The position numbers and the translations under genes are program-made. A DNA stretch of 64,000 nt from Pseudomonadota bacterium (GTDB taxonomy: Bacteria > Pseudomonadota > Gammaproteobacteria > Xanthomonadales > Rhodanobacteraceae), in assembly GCA_018240465.1 (NCBI GenBank), contig JAFEFS010000099.1, positions 42,183-106,182 of the forward strand, given 5' to 3'. Positions 11,001 through 18,833 of this stretch are shown in pieces. The notes under the pieces were generated by a model. That model did no database searches, was not told where the DNA came from, and saw only the letters and a program-made list of their open reading frames with translations. The stretch's first letter is position 1; each line of letters starts with the position of its first letter.

Positions 11001-11590
11001 CGAAATACCAGGCACTGGTCGGCAAGGTGCGCAGCGTCGAACAGACGAGGGTGCCCGGCCAGACCGCGCTGACCGAAGCCGTCGCGCGCTACGCGTTCAA
11101 GCTCATGGCGTACAAGGACGAATACGAAGTCGCGCGCCTGTACACGAGCGGCGAGTTCGAGCGGCAGATCAAGAATGTCTTCGACGGCGACTACAAGATC
11201 CATTTCAACCTCGCCCCGCCGACGTTCGCGAAGAAAGACGCCGATGGCCATCTGATCAAGCGCGAATTCGGCCCTTGGATGTTCCGCGCGTTCAAACTGC
11301 TGGCCAAGTTCAAGGGCCTGCGTGGCGGCAGGTTCGACTTCTTCGGCCGGACCGAAGAGCGCAGGATGGAACGTCAGCTGATCGCCGACTACTTCACCAC
11401 GATCGACGAGTTGCTCTCGAAATTGGGTCGCGATAACCTCAAGCTCGCCGTCGATATCGCTTCGATCCCGGAGCAGATTCGCGGCTACGGCCATATCAAG
11501 GAAGCGAACTTTGCCAGGGCGGCGGCGGCGCGCAAGCAGCTTCTGGGCGAATGGCGCGCCGCAAATCCGGAGACTCGCGCGGCCGCATGA
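8078..11590 (+). CDS. Single-chain indolepyruvate:ferredoxin oxidoreductase
   Basis: This large enzyme oxidatively decarboxylates 2-oxo acids such as indolepyruvate to acyl-CoA, passing electrons to ferredoxin. About 1170 residues carry the whole complex in one chain. An N-terminal pyruvate:ferredoxin-oxidoreductase-like region (GFISGYRGSPLGGFD near residue 50) is followed by a thiamine-diphosphate-binding half with CSGCPHNTST near 437 and GGEGATWCGQAPF. Cysteine-rich EGCGDCGEKSFCVS near 636 and CNKDFSCVKGFCPS follow. A gamma-type domain starts near 718 (ILVTGIGGTGVVTIG), and a C-terminal region is of the kind usual for this family. ATGs at 8069 and 8078 are both possible starts; neither has a clear ribosome site. 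Confidence 0.92.
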   Translation: MSVPATQLDLGYTLEDKYTRTQGRIYLSGVQALVRLPLMQQMRDRAAGLNTAGFISGYRGSPLGGFDLELWKAKKHLQASAIEFQPGLNEDLGATMVWGTQQTNLFPGARYDGVFAMWYGKGPGVDRSGDVFKHGNAAGTSARGGVLALAADDHACRSSTLPHGSELEFVSAMMPILNPAGVQDILDMGMLGWAMSRFTGRWVGFKTIAETVESSASVNVNPHQLDIVVPTDFIMPAGGLNIRWPDPPLNQEMRLHQYAVQASQAFARANRIDRIVIDSPKARLGIVTTGKSYLDVLQALEYLGIDDKMAADIGIRVYKIGMTWPLEPVGIREFANGLEDIIVAEEKRSFIESQMKEYMYNWPTRPSVVGKYDEQGNWILPSTSELTPAMIALVIAKRLSRFFSNDTIKARVAWIEAKEKELTLPRANFPRAAHYCSGCPHNTSTAVPEGSRALGGIGCHYMVTWMDRRTDTFTQMGGEGATWCGQAPFTETQHVFQNLGDGTYFHSGSLAIRQAIAAKVNITYKILYNDAVAMTGGQPVDGKLSVPDIANQMRAEGVQTIVVMSDEIEKWSKRELFPRDVEFVDRAEFDAVSKRLREVPGVSVLIYDQTCATEKRRRRKRGKLEDPKKRVFINSLVCEGCGDCGEKSFCVSVLPKETEYGRKREIDQSNCNKDFSCVKGFCPSFVTIHGGGLKKRKPGSGKVDFASLPQPTFASDLSQPWNILVTGIGGTGVVTIGALIGMAAHLESKGATVLDQTGLAQKGGAVTCHLRIAKTPADIHAVRIAAGEADLVLGCDMVVVNDYWALSKIRAKRSHVVLNTYEAMPGTFTTKPDMQFPALQIVNAVGTALDGDRPELVDATDLATRLLGDSIASNLFMLGYAWQKGWVPISAAALMRAIELNGAAIEMNKSAFHWGRLAAVDMARVKEAANGAAAPAAATSIAAPLDDVKISRTLDEEIARRIAFLTDYQDAAYAAKYQALVGKVRSVEQTRVPGQTALTEAVARYAFKLMAYKDEYEVARLYTSGEFERQIKNVFDGDYKIHFNLAPPTFAKKDADGHLIKREFGPWMFRAFKLLAKFKGLRGGRFDFFGRTEERRMERQLIADYFTTIDELLSKLGRDNLKLAVDIASIPEQIRGYGHIKEANFARAAAARKQLLGEWRAANPETRAAA

Positions 11591-11813
11591 TTCAGATTGG
11601 AGGAGTTCGTCGAGGGGTTTCTGCGGGCGTTGAAGGGGGTTTCTTGAGTTTCCGTCGGGGGCCGATTTCGCCATTTTCCAGCGGCTTTGCGACCGTAGCC
11701 GGGCTTCGCCCCGGACTGCGGCGCGGCGGTGCGCCTGTCGCCCTGAACTTTTGTTGTTGCCGCCATCCCCAATATTTGGCCCGCACACAGCGTGACGCAT
11801 CCGTGGACCGGCC

Positions 11814-13166
11814 ATGAATTTATCGTTCAGTTTCGATACCGGCCTGCAGCAACGCGACATCCTGCATCGGGCAGCCGCGCTGTTGCAGATGGGCGAAGGC
11901 GGCAAGGCGAGGGAAGCCCTGCTTGGCGTGCGCGCGCATCGCATCTTCGACCTTCAGGAAGCGGTCATTGCGGTCGAGATGCTGCTCGACGTGAATCTGG
12001 TCGATGCGGCGCTGGCGATGGCCGAACGGGTACGCGAAATCGATCCACTGCATCCGGAATGCGCCGACCTGCTGACGGAATGCCGCTTCCTGATCGACCG
12101 ACCTGCCAACTGGCGCAGGGAGGGCAGTGACATCCGCGCCGCGCTGGAACACGTCAACGCGCTTGCCCGCGCCCACCCTCGCCTCGCCGCGGATCGGCAT
12201 GTGCATATAGTCTGCAATCTCGACAGCCTCGGCGGCACCGAACGCCGCGCGCTCAACCTGCATCGCATGCTCTGCACGCACATGCCGACGACGCTGTGGT
12301 CGACCGCACCGCCGCATGCGGCATATCGCGACGAGGCGCCGATCCGCCTGATCGAGGGCAGGGCAGAGGCCCCGTCGGGCGGTACGCTTGCATTGATCGG
12401 CACCTACTACGACTGCAATGACCTGCTCGAACGCGGCCGCTTCGAACGCATGATCATTTGCCACAACCTGATGGAACAGAACCAGAAACTGCTCTCGTAC
12501 CTGAAGCGGATCGAGAACAACCCGGCGCACCCGCCGGTGGAGCTGACGTTCCCCTCGACGATGTTCGGCGATCTGCTTGGTCTGCCCGGAACGGCCGAAT
12601 ACTCGGCGGTTGATCTCGTCCGCTTCCAGCGCAGACGCGAGCATACGGCGACGACGGATCTGGCGATTGGGCGACATGGCCGTGCGTACGCCTACAAGTA
12701 TCATTTCAACGACGGCGCTTTCTTCCGCGATCTCGTCGCACGCGGATACCGCATCAGGCTGCTCGGCGGCAGCGCAATCGAACGCGTGTTCTCGCACGAC
12801 GCGGGTGCGCGCCCGGAACTGATCGCCGAGGGTGCAGTCGATGCGCGCGACTTTCTCGACAGTCTCGACCTGTTCGTCTTCCGCAAGCATCCGCAATGGG
12901 TTGAAACCGGCGGCGCGGTCATCCTAGAAGCGATGGCGATGGAGTTGCCGGTGATCGTGTTCCCCGAGCTCTGCGGTTGCGCCGAGCTGATCGTGCACGG
13001 CGAAAACGGATTCCTCGTTTCCAGCGAGGCCGAGGCCTTCGAAACCATCGAACGCCTGCGCGCCGCTCCCGATTTGCGCAGGCGCATCGGCGGCGCGGCG
13101 CGGCAGACCCTGATCGAGTTGCAGCGACGCCAGCAACCGGAACTACTGGCCCGCTATCGCGGCTGA
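11814..13166 (+). CDS. Glycosyltransferase (GT4-like) with helical repeat N-terminus
   Basis: The 450-residue protein has two parts. Residues 1-120 look like TPR-type helices (ALLQMGEGGKAREALLGV, AALAMAERVREIDPLHPE). The remainder resembles a GT-B glycosyltransferase: a first Rossmann-like segment VHIVCNLDSLGGTERRALNL near 130, and a C-terminal nucleotide-sugar-binding segment ending VETGGAVILEAMAMELPVIV with the following ELIVHGENGFLVSSEAEAF, the classic GT4 acceptor-loop pattern. No signal peptide or membrane segment is seen, so it is probably cytoplasmic. The donor and acceptor are unknown; no other polysaccharide genes surround it. The ATG at 11814 follows an otherwise featureless 220-base gap. 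Confidence 0.82.
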   Translation: MNLSFSFDTGLQQRDILHRAAALLQMGEGGKAREALLGVRAHRIFDLQEAVIAVEMLLDVNLVDAALAMAERVREIDPLHPECADLLTECRFLIDRPANWRREGSDIRAALEHVNALARAHPRLAADRHVHIVCNLDSLGGTERRALNLHRMLCTHMPTTLWSTAPPHAAYRDEAPIRLIEGRAEAPSGGTLALIGTYYDCNDLLERGRFERMIICHNLMEQNQKLLSYLKRIENNPAHPPVELTFPSTMFGDLLGLPGTAEYSAVDLVRFQRRREHTATTDLAIGRHGRAYAYKYHFNDGAFFRDLVARGYRIRLLGGSAIERVFSHDAGARPELIAEGAVDARDFLDSLDLFVFRKHPQWVETGGAVILEAMAMELPVIVFPELCGCAELIVHGENGFLVSSEAEAFETIERLRAAPDLRRRIGGAARQTLIELQRRQQPELLARYRG

Positions 13167-13188
13167 TCCTCGCCCGGCGAGCCGCAGA

Positions 13189-13794
13189 TCAAACCGTGCC
13201 GCGATTCCTGCCCTGGAACGGCACGTAGTACGCGCGGATGCGCGCCATGTCGGCGTCGAGGTCGTCAGAGAGCTCGATCAACGGGCCGAGCCCGATCGTC
13301 CTGTCCGGGTAGTGGAAGTAGAGCAATTGCACCGGCACGTGCGCCGCGCGCGCGATGTGCCAGAATCCACTTTTCCACTTCTTCACTTTCTTGCGCGTGC
13401 CTTCGGGCGTGATGCCGAGCCAGAGCTTGTCGCGCCTGGCGAACTGCTGGCGCATTTGCGTGACGACGTCGTGCGCGGCGTTGCGGTCGATGCCGATGCC
13501 GCCGAGGCCGCGCACGAGCGGGCCGAGCACGCCCTTCGTGTAGTCGTTCTTGATGATGAAACGGACGTCCAGGCGCAGCGCGACCTTGAACGCAAGTGAC
13601 CAGACGCCGTCCCAATTCGACGAATGCGGCGCGCCGATGATGACGAGCTTGGGTACGTCCGGCAGTTCGCCGGTGATGCGCCAGCCGGTCAGGCGCAGCA
13701 GTGCGCGGCACAATGCACCGCGCAGCGACGGCGGAAACTGCGGCGCCTGTGGCGGCACGCTCGGGAAAGCCGGCGCAGGCGTCTTCGCGTTCAA
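13189..13794 (-). CDS. 1-acyl-sn-glycerol-3-phosphate acyltransferase-like protein
   Basis: A 201-residue protein of the PlsC/lysophospholipid acyltransferase superfamily. The catalytic HX4D motif is HSSNWD (in GAPHSSNWDGVW), and the substrate-binding EGTR motif is in GITPEGTRKK. It lacks the long hydrophobic N-terminus of true PlsC and resembles the short soluble-looking acyltransferases often annotated simply as acyltransferase. The apparent start is a TTG that overlaps the arfB stop (TTGA), implying translational coupling; a GTG about 12 codons downstream is an alternative. A second acyltransferase of this fold lies at 56.5 kb. The exact acyl acceptor is unknown. Confidence 0.82.
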   Translation of the reverse strand: MNAKTPAPAFPSVPPQAPQFPPSLRGALCRALLRLTGWRITGELPDVPKLVIIGAPHSSNWDGVWSLAFKVALRLDVRFIIKNDYTKGVLGPLVRGLGGIGIDRNAAHDVVTQMRQQFARRDKLWLGITPEGTRKKVKKWKSGFWHIARAAHVPVQLLYFHYPDRTIGLGPLIELSDDLDADMARIRAYYVPFQGRNRGTV

Positions 13795-14198
13795 TCGTCG
13801 CTCCAGTTGCGCTTCGACCGCTGCTGCTTGTGGGTACTGCGCAGTCGCTTGGCATCGAGACGGCGCTCTTTCGATGCGCGCGTCGGCCGGGTCGCGATGC
13901 GTTTTTTCGGCACGCGTGCGGCCGCCTGCAGGATTTCGGCAAGGCGCGCGCGCGCGTCCTCGCGGTTCTTCGCCTGGTCGCGAAAGCGGTTGGCCTGGAT
14001 CACGAGCACGCCGGCGGCGGTCAGGCGCCGGTCGCGCAGCGCCAGTACGCGCGCGCGTAACGCCTCGGACAACGACGGCGAATTCGCTGCGTCGAAGCGC
14101 AACTCCACCGCCGAGGCAACCTTGTTGACGTTCTGCCCGCCGGGCCCGGAGGCGCGCACGAAGCTTTCGATCAGTTCGCTTTCGGGAATCTGCGGCAC
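13791..14198 (-). CDS. arfB: Alternative ribosome-rescue factor ArfB (YaeJ/ICT1 type)
   Basis: ArfB is a peptidyl-tRNA hydrolase that rescues stalled ribosomes independent of a stop codon. The catalytic GGQ motif sits at residues 20-22 in ASGPGGQNVNKV, and the protein ends in the expected basic tail (KERRLDAKRLRSTHKQQR) that threads into the empty mRNA channel. Starting at the GTG at 14198 gives 135 residues, normal for the family and too short for a class I release factor. It sits between pfp (15 bases upstream) and the acyltransferase (overlapping), all on the minus strand. Confidence 0.92.
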   Translation of the reverse strand: MPQIPESELIESFVRASGPGGQNVNKVASAVELRFDAANSPSLSEALRARVLALRDRRLTAAGVLVIQANRFRDQAKNREDARARLAEILQAAARVPKKRIATRPTRASKERRLDAKRLRSTHKQQRSKRNWSDD

Positions 14199-14212
14199 GA
14201 ATCGTCGCCCCG

Positions 14213-15502
14213 TTATTTGTCGGCGATCTCGTACTTCGGCAGTTTCTTCTTCAGCAGCACACGCTTCAGGCGCGCGTATTTCGGCAGGCCGGTCCTTGCA
14301 TCGTAGGGCGGCGCAGCCTCGCCGCGGATCAGCGGCTCGAAATAGGTGCGCGCGGCCGCGGTGATGTGGAAACCATCCTTGCTGATGTAGTTCGCCGGCA
14401 GCTTTTTCTCGATGTTCGCGATCTTCGTTATCGGCGCGGCCTCGATCTTCCACTTGAACGGCGTCGACGACACGCGCTTGATCACCGGCATCACCGCATT
14501 CTTGCCGGCGAGCGCGTATTCGACCGCCGCCTTGCCGACCGCGTAGGCCTGCTCGACGTCGGATTTCGACGCCAGATGCCGCGCCGAGCGCTGCAGATAG
14601 TCCGGCACCGCCCAGTGGATCTTGAAACCGAGGTTTTCCTTGACCAGGCCCGCGATGATCGGCGCCGCGCCGCCGCCGAGCTGGGCATGGCCGAACGCAT
14701 CGACCACGCCCGAGTCGGTGAGGAATCGGCCATCCGGCGTCTTCACGCCCTCGGAGACGATGACCGAGCAGTAGCCGACTTTGGCCACGACTTCCTTCAC
14801 GCGCGCGAGGAACTTGTCCTGCTCGAACGGCACCTCGGGGAACAGGATCACCTGCGGCGGTGCATCCTTGCCCTGCGCGGCGAGACCGGCGGCGGCCGCA
14901 ATCCAGCCCGCGTGGCGACCCATCACCTCCATGACGAAGACCTTGGTCGAGGACTCGCTCATCGATTCGACGTCGAGACTGGCCTCGGCGATCGACACCG
15001 CCGTGTACTTCGCCACCGAACCGAAGCCGGGGCACGAATCCGTCACCGGCAGGTCGTTGTCCACCGTCTTCGGCACGCCGACGACTTTCAGGTCATAGCC
15101 CAATTCGGCGCTGAGTTTGGAGATCTTCAGGCTGGTGTCGGCCGAGTCGTTGCCGCCGTTGTAAAGGAAATAGCGGATGTCGTGCGCACGGCAGACCTCG
15201 ATCAGGCGCTCGTAGCGCGAGCGGTCGGCCTCGATCGATTTGAGCTTGAACCGGCACGAGCCGAACGCGCCGCCCGGGGTGTGGCGTAATGCCGCAACCG
15301 CGCGGCGGTCCTCCTTCGATACGTCGATCAGTTCCTCGCGCAGTGCGCCGAGGATGCCGTTGCGGCCCGCGTACACCGGAACGCCCCGGGATCGGCACGT
15401 TTCGATCACGCCGCAGGCGCTGGCGTTGATCACCGCGGTCACCCCGCCCGACTGCGCGTAGAACAGCGCGCCCTTGCCCGACTTGCCCTGCCTCTTGCTC
15501 AT
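14213..15502 (-). CDS. pfp: Pyrophosphate-dependent 6-phosphofructokinase
   Basis: This enzyme reversibly phosphorylates fructose 6-phosphate using PPi instead of ATP. The 429-residue protein has GGND (residues 116-119), the acidic form of the phosphate-donor loop seen in PPi-dependent enzymes where ATP-dependent ones have GGDGS, and PKTVDND (144-150) with the lysine and catalytic aspartate of the TxDxD motif. MGRHAGWIAAAAGLA is the fructose-phosphate region. The start MSKRQGKSGK at 15502 is a good ATG. It leads a minus-strand group with arfB and an acyltransferase and diverges from adk. An H+-pumping pyrophosphatase is 8.5 kb away, suggesting PPi-linked glycolysis/gluconeogenesis. Confidence 0.93.
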   Translation of the reverse strand: MSKRQGKSGKGALFYAQSGGVTAVINASACGVIETCRSRGVPVYAGRNGILGALREELIDVSKEDRRAVAALRHTPGGAFGSCRFKLKSIEADRSRYERLIEVCRAHDIRYFLYNGGNDSADTSLKISKLSAELGYDLKVVGVPKTVDNDLPVTDSCPGFGSVAKYTAVSIAEASLDVESMSESSTKVFVMEVMGRHAGWIAAAAGLAAQGKDAPPQVILFPEVPFEQDKFLARVKEVVAKVGYCSVIVSEGVKTPDGRFLTDSGVVDAFGHAQLGGGAAPIIAGLVKENLGFKIHWAVPDYLQRSARHLASKSDVEQAYAVGKAAVEYALAGKNAVMPVIKRVSSTPFKWKIEAAPITKIANIEKKLPANYISKDGFHITAAARTYFEPLIRGEAAPPYDARTGLPKYARLKRVLLKKKLPKYEIADK

Positions 15503-15562
15503 GCCATCCTCACTGGATTCGGAATAAGGAAACTCCGCGATGCGCGTAGTTTCATGGTCTCG

Positions 15563-15591
15563 TTGACTCGGCTCCGCACTGCCGCTAGGTT
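15563..15591 (+). promoter_or_regulatory. Putative sigma-70 promoter of adk
   Basis: TTGACT at 15563-15568 and TAGGTT at 15586-15591 are separated by 17 bases, a reasonable -35/-10 pair about 52 bases before the adk start. Based on consensus match only. Confidence 0.45.
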
Positions 15592-15643
15592 AGCCTGTCG
15601 CACTTCGCATTGCATCCACCACCGCGTCCTCACGGAACCAGAT

Positions 15644-16207
15644 ATGCGCATCGTTTTCTTCGGCCCGAACGGCTCTGGCAAGGGCACCCAGGCCACCCTG
15701 CTCAAGAACGAACTGAACATTCCGCATATCTCGACCGGCGACCTGCTGCGCGCCGCGGTCAAGGCCGGCACGCCGCTCGGCCTCAAGGCCAGGGCGGTCA
15801 TGGAGGCGGGTCAGCTCGTCTCCGACGACATCGTGCTCGGCATGCTCGAAGAGCGCATCACCCAGGCCGACGCGAAAGGCGGCTTCATTCTCGACGGCTA
15901 TCCGCGCAACCTCGCCCAGTGCGCCGCACTCGAAGGCCTGCTCGCGCGCATCGGCCAGCCGCTCGACGTCGCGATCAAGCTCGATGTGCCCGACAGCGCC
16001 ATCCTCGCGCGCTGCGAAATCCGCTTCGCCGCCGAGCACCGCGCCGACGACGATCCCGCCGTCGTACGCAAGCGCCTCGAGGTTTATCGCGCCCAGACCG
16101 CGCCGGTCGCCGACCACTTCGGCCAGATCGGCAAGCTCAAGACCGTCGACGGCGTGGGCGAGGTCAACCAAGTGTTCCAGCGGATTCTGGCGGTGTTGCC
16201 ACGCTGA
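15644..16207 (+). CDS. adk: Adenylate kinase (short form)
   Basis: Adenylate kinase interconverts AMP+ATP and 2 ADP. The 187-residue protein starts MRIVFFGPNGSGKGTQ, with the P-loop at residues 7-15, then the AMP-binding ISTGDLLRAAVKAGTPLG and FILDGYPRNLAQ segments. The LID is the short type (CEIRFAAEHRADDDPAVV), without zinc-binding cysteines, which explains the length compared with about 215 for E. coli. I chose the ATG at 15644 because the P-loop then falls at the usual position; an upstream in-frame start would add about 30 residues. It heads a plus-strand run with a membrane protein and mpl. Confidence 0.95.
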   Translation: MRIVFFGPNGSGKGTQATLLKNELNIPHISTGDLLRAAVKAGTPLGLKARAVMEAGQLVSDDIVLGMLEERITQADAKGGFILDGYPRNLAQCAALEGLLARIGQPLDVAIKLDVPDSAILARCEIRFAAEHRADDDPAVVRKRLEVYRAQTAPVADHFGQIGKLKTVDGVGEVNQVFQRILAVLPR

Positions 16208-16301
16208 AACTCTTGCTTGATCCCGGCGCGAGCCGGGTGACGGACAAGGACAAGCTGATACACTGGCAAGCCGCGTCAAAATCACGCTTGCGCCCGCTCC
16301 C

Positions 16302-16841
16302 ATGCCTCCTGTTGTAGCAATTTTCCGCGACCTGGTGCTGCTGCGCCGCGGCCCCCAGGACCTGCCGTATTCGCCGCAACTGCTCGCGGCGATGGCCGTC
16401 GCCTGCATCATCGTGCAGGCCGTCGCGCGCACGATCCCGGCGCCGGCCGGCCTCGGCGAATCGTTCCTTTCGACGCTGCTCGAAACCTTGCTCGTACTCG
16501 CCGCGCTGCGCCTGGTCCTGCGCCTGCGCGACCTCGGCAGCCGCTTCGTGCAGGCGGCGACTGCCCTGGTCGGTTGCAACCTGATCTTCACCCTGATCAA
16601 CCTTCCAGTCGTGCTCGCGTTCGGCAAGATTCCGCTCGAAGCGGGGCGCCTCGTGCCCGAGCAGGTCACGCCGACGCAGATGCTGCTCAGCCCGTTGATC
16701 CTCGCCCTCGGCATCTGGCAACTTGCGGCGATCGCGAACGTGTTGCGCCACAGCCTCAACCTGAGTTTCGCCGGCGGCATCGCGGTGATCTTCGCCTGGA
16801 TCGCGCTGCTGTCGCTGCTGCTGAGCCTGTTCGCCGGATGA
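16302..16841 (+). CDS. Hypothetical inner-membrane protein upstream of mpl
   Basis: A 179-residue integral-membrane protein with four or five hydrophobic helices, for example LLAAMAVACIIVQAVA, TLLETLLVLAALRLVL, ATALVGCNLIFTLINLP, LLSPLILALGIWQLAAIA and GIAVIFAWIALLSLLL. The spacing resembles Yip1-like or similar small membrane families, but I cannot assign one. It overlaps mpl by four bases (ATGA), so the two are translationally coupled; that may mean a link to cell-wall recycling, but this is inference from position only. Confidence 0.75.
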   Translation: MPPVVAIFRDLVLLRRGPQDLPYSPQLLAAMAVACIIVQAVARTIPAPAGLGESFLSTLLETLLVLAALRLVLRLRDLGSRFVQAATALVGCNLIFTLINLPVVLAFGKIPLEAGRLVPEQVTPTQMLLSPLILALGIWQLAAIANVLRHSLNLSFAGGIAVIFAWIALLSLLLSLFAG

Positions 16842-18214
16842 AACTGCACATCCTCGGCATCGCCGGCACGTTCATGGGCGGCGTCGCCGCGCTCGCGCGC
16901 GAACTCGGCTTCGAGGTCGAGGGCTCGGATGCGAACATCTACCCGCCGATGAGCGACCAGCTCGCCGCGCTCGGCATCACGCTCAAGCAGGGTTATCGCG
17001 CCGAGCACCTCGGCAGCGAAAATGCTGCGCAGAAACCGGATCTCGTCATCGTCGGCAACGCGCTGTCGCGCGGCAATCCGGCCGTCGAACACCTGTTGAA
17101 CGCACGCCTGCCCTACGTGTCCGGACCGCAGTGGATCGGCGATGCGCTGCTGCGCGAACGCCGCGTGTTCGCCGTCGCCGGCACCCACGGCAAGACGACG
17201 ACGACGGCGATGCTGGCCTGGATCCTCGACGCCTGCGGTCGCGCGCCCGGCTTTCTCGTCGGCGGCGTGCCGGAAAATTTCGGTGTTTCCGCGCGCCTCG
17301 GCGCGAGCGCGGACTTCGTCATCGAAGCCGACGAGTACGACACCGCGTTCTTCGACAAGCGCTCGAAGTTCGTCCACTACCACGCGCGGATCGCGATCCT
17401 CAACAACCTCGAATTCGACCACGCCGACATCTTCGCCGACGTGGCCGCGATCCAGCGCCAGTTCCATCATCTCGTGCGCACCGTGCCTTCAAACGGTCAC
17501 CTGATCGTGAACGCGGAAGACGAACACCTGGCCGAAGTGCTGGCAATGGGCACGTGGTCTCCGGTCACGACGTTCGGCATCGATAGCGGCGACTGGCGCG
17601 CCCGATTGATCGCGGCCGACGGCAGCGCGTTCGCCGTATCACGCGACGGCGCGGAAGTCGGCGTTGTGCGCTGGAACCTGATTGGCCGGCATAACGTGGG
17701 CAATGCACTCGCCGCACTGGCGGCGGCCGATGCGGGCGGCATCGATGTCGTCCATGCCATCGCCAGTTTGGCAGCATTCCGCAGTGCCAAGCGGCGCATG
17801 GAGCTGGTCGGCGAAGCCAACAGCATCAAGATCTACGATGACTTTGCCCACCATCCGACCGCGATTGCGACCACGCTCGCCGGCCTGCGCGCAAAGATCG
17901 GCAAGGCACGCATCCTCGTCGGCATGGAGCCGCGCTCGAACTCGATGCGTCTTGGCGCCCACGCCGACGCGCTCGCGCCGAGCCTCGCCGACGCCGACGC
18001 GGTGGTCTTTCTGCAACGCGCCGAACTGCCGTGGGATGCAGCGAAAGTTACCGACGCACTCGGCGGCCGCGGACGCACCGCGCCGACCGTCGATGCGCTG
18101 ATCGCCGCGCTGCGCGCGCAGGCACGACCCGGCGACCACGTCGTCTTCATGTCGAACGGCGGCTTCGAGAATGCGCCGCGGCGATTCGTGGCGGCGCTGG
18201 CCCGGACAGGCTGA
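16838..18214 (+). CDS. mpl: UDP-N-acetylmuramate:L-alanyl-gamma-D-glutamyl-meso-diaminopimelate ligase
   Basis: Mpl reattaches recycled murein tripeptide to UDP-MurNAc in the cytoplasm. The 458-residue protein begins MKLHILGIAGTFMGGVAALA, the Mur-ligase UDP-binding start typical of Mpl, and has the ATP P-loop AGTHGKTTTTAML near residue 115. The central domain motif EADEYDTAFFDKRSKF and the segment LNNLEFDHADIF are characteristic of Mpl rather than MurC, as is IYDDFAHHPTAI toward the C-terminus. It starts within the end of the preceding membrane-protein gene (ATGA overlap) and is followed closely by a LON-domain gene. Confidence 0.95.
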   Translation: MKLHILGIAGTFMGGVAALARELGFEVEGSDANIYPPMSDQLAALGITLKQGYRAEHLGSENAAQKPDLVIVGNALSRGNPAVEHLLNARLPYVSGPQWIGDALLRERRVFAVAGTHGKTTTTAMLAWILDACGRAPGFLVGGVPENFGVSARLGASADFVIEADEYDTAFFDKRSKFVHYHARIAILNNLEFDHADIFADVAAIQRQFHHLVRTVPSNGHLIVNAEDEHLAEVLAMGTWSPVTTFGIDSGDWRARLIAADGSAFAVSRDGAEVGVVRWNLIGRHNVGNALAALAAADAGGIDVVHAIASLAAFRSAKRRMELVGEANSIKIYDDFAHHPTAIATTLAGLRAKIGKARILVGMEPRSNSMRLGAHADALAPSLADADAVVFLQRAELPWDAAKVTDALGGRGRTAPTVDALIAALRAQARPGDHVVFMSNGGFENAPRRFVAALARTG

Positions 18215-18225
18215 CGAGGCGCGCG

Positions 18226-18816
18226 GTGGCAATGCTCGACGTGCCGCTGTTCCCGCTGCACACCGTGCTGTTTCCGGGCGGCGAGATCGCGCTGCGCATC
18301 TTCGAGCCGCGCTATCTGGACATGGTGCGCGAGTGCACACGTGGCGACTCGCCGTTTGGCGTGTGCCTGATCCTCGACGGCAGCGAGGTTGGCGAGCCGG
18401 CCACGCCGGCCGCGGTCGGCACGCTCGCACGCATCGTCGACTTCGCAACCACGTCCGACGGCTTGCTCGGCATCCGCGCACAAGGCGCACAGCGCTTCCG
18501 CCTCGCGCGCTCGCGCGTGCGCGACTCCGGCCTCGCCCATGGCGACGTCGAGCCGTGGGCGGACGAGATACGTACCGAGGTGCCAGTCGAGTTCCATCTG
18601 CTCGCGACCATCCTCGAACGCCTGCTGGAAAAAACCGGCGGCCCGCACGCCAAGGCGCCGCGCGCAGCATTCGACGACGCAAGCTGGGTCGGCTTCCGCC
18701 TCGCCGAACTGCTTCCGCTCGACCACCGCGAACGGCAGGCGCTGCTGCAGATGACCGCCCCGCTCGAAAGGTTGACGCAGTTGATGCACACTCTGTCCCG
18801 ATTCCAATCCGGCTGA
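18226..18816 (+). CDS. LON N-terminal substrate-binding domain protein
   Basis: A stand-alone LON substrate-binding domain of 196 residues, without protease parts. The hallmark start is LDVPLFPLHTVLFPGGEIALRI (first strand) followed by FEPRYLDMVREC, then IVDFATTSDGLLGI and GAQRFRLARSRV, as in the N-terminus of Lon protease. Such proteins are widespread and their role is unsettled. I favour the GTG at 18226 because GAGG lies six bases ahead of it; an ATG two codons later is the alternative. It follows mpl by 11 bases and precedes an SDR gene by 17 bases, so it is likely in the same operon. Confidence 0.88.
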   Translation: MAMLDVPLFPLHTVLFPGGEIALRIFEPRYLDMVRECTRGDSPFGVCLILDGSEVGEPATPAAVGTLARIVDFATTSDGLLGIRAQGAQRFRLARSRVRDSGLAHGDVEPWADEIRTEVPVEFHLLATILERLLEKTGGPHAKAPRAAFDDASWVGFRLAELLPLDHRERQALLQMTAPLERLTQLMHTLSRFQSG

Positions 18817-18833
18817 CACAAAGAGGCAGGCAC

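Noticed and set aside
8287..11436. Very long alternative reading frames overlapping the oxidoreductase gene, on both strands
   Set aside because: In GC-rich DNA long shadow frames are expected; their translations are Arg-rich, low-complexity and lack family motifs, whereas the chosen frame has clear enzyme motifs.
11591..11813. Possible small gene in the gap before the glycosyltransferase
   Set aside because: Open frames here are Gly/Pro/Arg-rich with no recognisable motif or ribosome site; I see no gene or clear regulatory element.
13189..13794. Assignment of this gene as the essential plsC
   Set aside because: It is short and lacks the N-terminal membrane region; the gene at 56.5 kb is the better candidate.
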